The notes under the pieces were generated by a model. The model was not told where the DNA came from, did not search any database, and saw only the letters and a program-made list of their open reading frames with translations. Position numbers and translations under genes: made by a program. From UBA7236 sp964638865 (lineage in GTDB: Bacteria; Bacteroidota; Bacteroidia; Chitinophagales; BACL12): a stretch of 18,631 nt of DNA. Below are positions 14,346 to 18,631 of this stretch, one piece after another. Location: contig CAZXBG010000082.1 of NCBI GenBank assembly GCA_964638865.1, forward strand, positions 1-18,631, written 5' to 3'. Numbering within the stretch: position 1 is the first letter of the stretch; each line of letters opens with the position of its first letter.

Positions 14346-15221
14346 CTATTCTGAAATTGAATATTTAATCGGCTGTGTTATCTTCATTTTTACCGGTTTG
14401 CCCTCATCATATGCTGGAATCCATTTACCGGATGTAAGTAGTAAAACACGAATAGATTCTTCATCACATCCGCCACCAATTCCTCTTTTTATTTTTGCGG
14501 ATTCAATATTTCCCAATTCATCTATAATCAGTTCAACATAAACTGTTCCTTCAATTCCATTATCACGCGCCATGCGGGGATATTCAATTTCTTGTCCTAA
14601 AAAATAATAAAAGTGCTGGATTCCACCTAACAAATAGGGCATGACATCTACCGTATCCATTGGATTTTTGAGATCATCATAAATAATTACATTTTTGTTG
14701 CCGGCTGTGTCGTTGTTTACCAAAAATTTATTGGTATCAAAATCATATTTATGTATTAATTTACCATTAGTATTAAATTCCCAAATGCCTGTTGGTTGAT
14801 CATTTTCGTAGTTGCCTTGTTCAAAAATATCCTTTTTATTTTCATACAATAAAAAAGGGCCATTTTTTAAACCATTTTGATAGGTAAGCGATTGTTTGAG
14901 ATTTCCATTTGAAAAATATTCGATATAACTACCTTGGAGTGTATCGTTGAGATAATTATATTCTGCAACAACTATTTTGCCGCTGTAGTTAAATTCTTTC
15001 CAGTTTCCTTCCTTTAATCCGCCCAAATAATTTCCTTCAATTTTTAATTTATCGTATTCAAATAATCTGTAAGTTCCCTCTCTGGTTTCCTTATCAGAAG
15101 CGAGAACACTAATTTCCTCCCGCGTTCGAGTAAATTCATTATCTATAGTAATTTTTTTTAGCGCCTGAGCAGAAATACCGGAAATCATAAAAAAAAATGT
15201 TACAAAACTCAGAAATCTCAT
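14346..15221 (-). CDS. secreted YwqK/MORN-like repeat protein with TonB C-terminal domain
   Basis: A 291-residue protein. Residues 1-18 look like a cleavable signal peptide (SGISA then Q). Residues about 46-157 form repeated short strands of the YwqK/MORN kind (EGNYLGGLKEGNWKEF, QGSYIEYFSNGNLKQ, QGNYENDQPTGIWEF). Residues about 205-288 are a TonB C-terminal domain with YPRMARDNGIEG, GIGGGCDEES, KWIPA and PIKY. Without a membrane anchor beyond the signal peptide it would lie free in the periplasm, so it may not couple to ExbB/ExbD like a normal TonB. Its ATG overlaps the adaptor gene's TGA as ATGA, which suggests translational coupling. The C-terminal domain closely resembles that of the tonB gene downstream, indicating paralogy. 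The function is not known; such fusions are frequent in Bacteroidota. Confidence 0.85.
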   Translation of the reverse strand: MRFLSFVTFFFMISGISAQALKKITIDNEFTRTREEISVLASDKETREGTYRLFEYDKLKIEGNYLGGLKEGNWKEFNYSGKIVVAEYNYLNDTLQGSYIEYFSNGNLKQSLTYQNGLKNGPFLLYENKKDIFEQGNYENDQPTGIWEFNTNGKLIHKYDFDTNKFLVNNDTAGNKNVIIYDDLKNPMDTVDVMPYLLGGIQHFYYFLGQEIEYPRMARDNGIEGTVYVELIIDELGNIESAKIKRGIGGGCDEESIRVLLLTSGKWIPAYDEGKPVKMKITQPIKYSISE

Positions 15222-16668
15222 TTTTTATCGTCCTCCTTTTCTTTCTCTTCCACCTTAACAACATCATCATTTTTTAATATATTCGTAATTGTATTATAAG
15301 GTCCGCTAACTATGGTTTGCCCATCGTTTAATCCCGATTTAACTTCAATATAATTATCATCCTGCAATCCGGTAACAATAATTACTTCTTTCACCTTATC
15401 CCCATCGAGCATGTAAACGATCTCATTAATTTTTTTATCACCGGAATTGCTCGAAGAATCCTCACTTGTTGTTACCGCCTGTATTGGAATTGTTAAAATG
15501 CTTTTTGCAACATTCGTTTTAATTTCAACTGTTGCACNNNNNNNNNNNNNNNNNNNNNNNNNNNNNNNNNNNNNNNNNNNNNNNNNNNNNNNNNNNNNNN
15601 NNNNNNNNNNNNNNNNNNNNNNNNNNNNNNNNNNNNNATTGGAATTGTTAAAATGCTTTTTGCAACATTCGTTTTAATTTCAACTGTTGCACTCATTCCG
15701 GGATAAAAAGGATATTTATTGCTTCCTTCTATAATCAGATCGTTGTAAGATTCCGGAAGCAAATAAATTTTAACCTTAAAATTGGTCGCTTGTTCCGATG
15801 CTACGGATAAAAGACTATTACTTCCTGCAGAGTTTGCAATTTGGAAAACGACACCTTTAAATTTTCTGTTCATGTATGCATCCACTTCAATTTCTGCGGT
15901 ATCACCAACATTAATTCGCAATACATCATTCTCACTTACATCTACCTGAATTTCCATTTGAGTAAGATCAGCAATACTCATTAACTGGTCGCCGGTCATT
16001 TGAATGGTTCCCAAAACCTTCTCTCCTTTCTTTTTATTTAAACCAACCACAGTTCCGTTTGCAGGCGCATAAATAGAAGTGCGTTTAAAATTATTTCGCA
16101 TCTCTTTTAACATCGACTCCGAACTTTTTACAGTGTATTCCATAGCAGTAACACTTTCCTGTGCAATACCATATTCAGCTTTTGAAGTTTCGAAACTGAG
16201 TTGCGCCTGTTCGTACTCCATTTGAGATATTACTTTATCTTTTAACAATTGTGTACTTCTATCGAAAGCAATTTTTGCATTATCAAATTGCAATTTACTT
16301 TGTAAAACACGCGCTCTTGCACTTGACAATTGTGCTTTAGTATTATTAAGTCCTGCCTGCGCTTGCTCCACTTGTGTTTCATATAAATCAGGATTAATGC
16401 GCATTAAAAGATCACCTTCCTTCACTTTATCACCTTCCTTCACCGCAAGGTCAACAATCTCCCCTGAAATTTCAGCTGAAATTGCAACTTGTGTTACAGG
16501 ATAAATTTTTCCGCTTGCAGTTACTGTTTCTATAATATCCCGTTTTTGCACAGTGTCGGTATTAACTACTACGCCTTTCCCTCCGCCAAACCAACCTTGA
16601 CTGTTTCCTACAAAATAAATTACTACTAACAGAGCTATAATGCCTCCAAAAATTTTAACTAAACGCAT
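15218..16668 (-). CDS. HlyD/MacA-type periplasmic adaptor (interrupted by an assembly gap)
   Basis: Membrane-fusion protein that would link an inner-membrane transporter to a TolC-like channel. Collapsing the gap (N at 15538-15637 and one 55-bp copy) gives one frame of 431 codons. Residues 7-22 are an N-terminal membrane anchor. The barrel-sandwich halves lie at about 60-95 (GEIVDLAVKEGDKVKEGDLL) and 195-240 (YAPANGTVVGLNKKKGEKV) and enclose a long coiled coil (about 95-192). A beta-barrel (about 240-335) and membrane-proximal region follow, and the tail is highly charged (KVEEKEKEDDKK). Domain order fits MacA-like adaptors of ABC exporters better than RND adaptors, but the pump gene is not in the window. 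It begins 10 bases after the tolC-like stop and ends in an ATGA overlap with the next gene. Confidence 0.9.
15483..15692. other. 100-N assembly gap with 55-bp duplicated flanks, inside the adaptor gene (gap 3)
   Basis: N fills 15538-15637 (100 bases), flanked by identical 55-mers at 15483-15537 and 15638-15692. The surplus splits the adaptor frame. Removing it restores a continuous reading frame through LTIPIQAVTTSED and on to the C-terminal tail, so the gap is almost certainly artificial. Confidence 0.93.
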
Positions 16669-16678
16669 AATTATAATT

Positions 16679-18019
16679 TTAAAAATCCAAGGGTTTATCT
16701 AAATAATAATCAATAATTTTCGCTTTGAATATCAGATCGTATTTTGCCTGTACCAAACTCGATTCAGCCTGTGCCATAACATTTATCGAATTTGTGTAAT
16801 CGAATGATGATGCAGTTCCCATATTAAATTTCTTTTCTGCAAAATCGAAAGCGCTTTTTGATGCTTCATAATTTTTTAATGCCGCATCATAAGAAGCAAT
16901 TGCTGCCTTCATATCATTTACTGCTTGTGTTACACTCTGTCGTAAAGTATTAATTGCAATTTGCTGGTTAAGCTGCGTATTTATAATAGTAAGTTCTGCA
17001 TTTTGTTTATTTAGCAGAACTTGGCCGTTGTTAAAAATCGGAATCTGTAACGACAATCCCACAACCTCACTCAGGTTATTATCTATCTGAACGCCATAGG
17101 GATCCGACTCCGTAACAAAGGGAGGATAAATTGCATTGGAATAATTAGTGGATACCTGTCCAATTAAACTCAACACAGGCATTGCACCTGCAGCTGCAAT
17201 TTTTCTGGAGAGTTCATCACTCATTAATTGATATTCATATTTTTTTATACTTGCTTTGTTTGCAATTGCATAATCTGCAACATTGTTGGCATTTGGAACA
17301 GGAGCACTTAAAAGATTTTCCAATTTTGTAACATCCGGAAAAACAATTCTGATTTGATCATCCGGTTTCATTTGTAATAAGAGTTTAAGATCAAGATAAG
17401 CTCTGTCCAAAACATTTGCAGCTTGTATAGAAGTTAATTTGTCTTGCGCCAATTGTGCGTTTATAGTCAATAAATTTCCTTCGGGGATGCTTCCGGCGTT
17501 TACGAGTTTTTGTGAATTAGATAATTGTAATTCTGTGGTATTGATTTTTTGCGTTGCTATTTTCACCTGTTCTTCTGCAAACATTACATTCAAATAAGCG
17601 CTAATCACCTGAAATTGTGTATTTTCTACAAGTTCTTTATAATTCATTGTAGAAACCTGAAGATCTGTTTTACTTTTTTTGATCGTATTATTTATACTTC
17701 CACCACTAAATAAATTCATCTGTGAGCTTAACTGATACCCATTAGTTTGAAAATTATTTGCAGTAGGAATATTTGTTACCGGATCAATAGTGTACCCATA
17801 ATTGGAAAAATAGGAAGTTCCAAGATTCAGATTTGGCAATAATAATAAACGGCTTTGTTCAGATGCTCTTTCTGTATACTGCACACCTGCAGCACCTTGT
17901 TTTAATTGCAGATTGTTCTCTGTTGCAATATCTATAGCCTGTTGTAGCGAAATAGTGGATTGGGCATTTGCCAGCTCAACTAAGCCCAATAAAAATGCAA
18001 TAAAAATGATTTTTTTCAT
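16679..18019 (-). CDS. TolC-family outer-membrane efflux protein
   Basis: A 446-residue outer-membrane factor of the TolC/OEP family, the exit duct of tripartite exporters and type I secretion systems. It has a signal peptide (1-19, LANA then Q). Two internal OEP repeats follow (about 25-215 and 245-440), each with long alpha-hairpins rich in Ala, Gln and Asn (SISLQQAIDIATENN at the first, FNNGQVLLNKQNAELTI at the second). Length is normal. The adaptor gene starts 10 bases later, a standard arrangement. A TAACTTTG box lies 7 bases before the ATG, so this gene probably heads the envelope operon. The start at 18019 directly precedes a good signal peptide. Confidence 0.92.
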   Translation of the reverse strand: MKKIIFIAFLLGLVELANAQSTISLQQAIDIATENNLQLKQGAAGVQYTERASEQSRLLLLPNLNLGTSYFSNYGYTIDPVTNIPTANNFQTNGYQLSSQMNLFSGGSINNTIKKSKTDLQVSTMNYKELVENTQFQVISAYLNVMFAEEQVKIATQKINTTELQLSNSQKLVNAGSIPEGNLLTINAQLAQDKLTSIQAANVLDRAYLDLKLLLQMKPDDQIRIVFPDVTKLENLLSAPVPNANNVADYAIANKASIKKYEYQLMSDELSRKIAAAGAMPVLSLIGQVSTNYSNAIYPPFVTESDPYGVQIDNNLSEVVGLSLQIPIFNNGQVLLNKQNAELTIINTQLNQQIAINTLRQSVTQAVNDMKAAIASYDAALKNYEASKSAFDFAEKKFNMGTASSFDYTNSINVMAQAESSLVQAKYDLIFKAKIIDYYLDKPLDF

Positions 18020-18026
18020 GAACGGC

Positions 18027-18034
18027 CAAAGTTA
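18027..18034 (-). promoter_or_regulatory. candidate -7 box for the tolC-like operon
   Basis: The minus strand reads TAACTTTG, a full TAnnTTTG match, ending 7 bases before the ATG at 18019. It implies a leader of only a few bases or none. No -33 TTG is seen at the normal distance. Confidence 0.45.
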
Positions 18035-18224
18035 AATCAAAAACGATGAGTTAAATACCTTTTTGAATGAATTAAGGTAATTTTAAGAGTAAATGAAGGA
18101 AATCACTCAAATGTTACAAAAGCCTGATACAAAGTGAGTTTCATGTCACATTTTGGGCAAAAATGAACAAAAATTTAAATTTTAGGCAGTATTAATTCCA
18201 TTTTCCAAACTTTTCTTTTCCTAT

Positions 18225-18232
18225 TACCTTTG
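18225..18232 (+). promoter_or_regulatory. candidate -7 box for tadA
   Basis: TACCTTTG matches TAnnTTTG and ends 5 bases before the tadA ATG, so the transcript may be leaderless. No convincing -33 TTG is found. The rest of the 218-base tolC/tadA divergent region is AT-rich, with a 14-bp AT palindrome at 18170-18183. Confidence 0.45.
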
Positions 18233-18237
18233 CCCTA

Positions 18238-18631
18238 ATGGGAATAATAACGGATCCGGATGCATATTTTATGCAAGAGGCACTGAAACTTGCCGATAAA
18301 GCATTAAGGGAAGATGAGGTGCCGATTGGCGCTATAATCGTTTCCAACAATCAGATCATAGCAAAGGCCCATAATTTGGTCGAGCGACTCAAAGATCCAA
18401 CGGCACATGCAGAAATGCAGGCCATCACTGCCGCTTGTAATCATTTTGGAGCTAAATATCTGGTGGATTGCACCTTGTATGTAACCCTCGAGCCTTGTGC
18501 CATGTGCGCTGCTGCCTGTCATTGGGCGCAAATAGGAAGAATAGTTTATGCTGCCTCTGATCCAAAAATGGGATATTCGCGATATGGCCAACTTTTGCAC
18601 CCAAAAACTGATATCAGCAACGGAATTGAAG
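18238..18631 (+). CDS. tadA: tRNA-specific adenosine deaminase TadA (3' end beyond window)
   Basis: The first 131 residues of a TadA-type deaminase, still open at the window edge. The zinc-dependent deaminase motifs are complete: His57 and catalytic Glu59 in DPTAHAEMQAI, and Cys87 and Cys90 in TLYVTLEPCAMC. Asn46 in HNLVE and the DPKMGYSR region also fit TadA. TadA converts adenosine to inosine at position 34 of tRNA-Arg(ACG), so this codon set can be read. A related guanine or other nucleobase deaminase cannot be fully excluded from a partial sequence, but the TAHAEM and EPCAMC context favours TadA. The ATG at 18238 is the first start after a TACCTTTG box. The gene diverges from the tolC-like operon. 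Confidence 0.87.
   Translation, partial: MGIITDPDAYFMQEALKLADKALREDEVPIGAIIVSNNQIIAKAHNLVERLKDPTAHAEMQAITAACNHFGAKYLVDCTLYVTLEPCAMCAAACHWAQIGRIVYAASDPKMGYSRYGQLLHPKTDISNGIE

Noticed and set aside
15218..15412. A separate 64-residue gene downstream of the adaptor
   Set aside because: It is the C-terminal part of the adaptor, rejoined when the assembly gap is collapsed.
18304..18600. Minus-strand open frame opposite tadA
   Set aside because: It is a shadow of tadA; the plus-strand frame has complete deaminase motifs.

Overview
The window is 18,631 bases of AT-rich DNA. It suggests a member of the Bacteroidota, probably a Chitinophaga/Sphingobacteria-like lineage and probably from a draft or metagenome assembly. 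Support comes from TAnnTTTG promoter boxes (the Bacteroidota sigma -7 consensus), few Shine-Dalgarno sites, Bacteroidota-style TonB proteins with an N(R/Q)xAYGAYxLR cytosolic head, an IPExxxVDY-family gene beside pyk, and the acpP-fabF-rnc order typical of the phylum. Genus cannot be decided from this sequence.

Layout. 258-9947, minus strand: a four-PAS sensor histidine kinase, an EamA transporter, radC, rpsT with its own promoter and terminator, then ligA, phhB, pyk and an IPExxxVDY-family gene. 10093-12327, plus strand: acpP, fabF and rnc, divergent from the IPExxxVDY gene. 12328-12873: no confident gene; it holds modular tandem repeats, a perfect 62-bp palindrome, a possible gene relic and the tonB terminator. 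12874-18019, minus strand: in transcription order a TolC-like outer-membrane factor, an HlyD/MacA-type adaptor, a secreted YwqK/MORN-TonB fusion, ExbD and TonB. From 18238, plus strand: tadA, cut off by the window end.

How the genes work together. Most are core housekeeping: fatty-acid synthesis (acpP, fabF), RNA processing (rnc), translation (rpsT, tadA), glycolysis (pyk), DNA joining (ligA) and pterin recycling (phhB). The envelope block at 12874-18019 is the most accessory-like part. It combines two of the three parts of a tripartite export machine with TonB/ExbD energy-transduction parts. No inner-membrane pump and no ExbB is visible, so any joint function is inference.

Assembly caution. 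There are three runs of exactly 100 N, and each is flanked by an identical 55-bp direct repeat. These look like contig-overlap artefacts. Dropping the N run and one repeat copy restores single uninterrupted reading frames for ligA (703 codons) and the adaptor (431 codons). I found no convincing undescribed multi-gene system. The best leads are the 3'-end-associated modular repeats with the embedded palindrome, and the envelope cluster.
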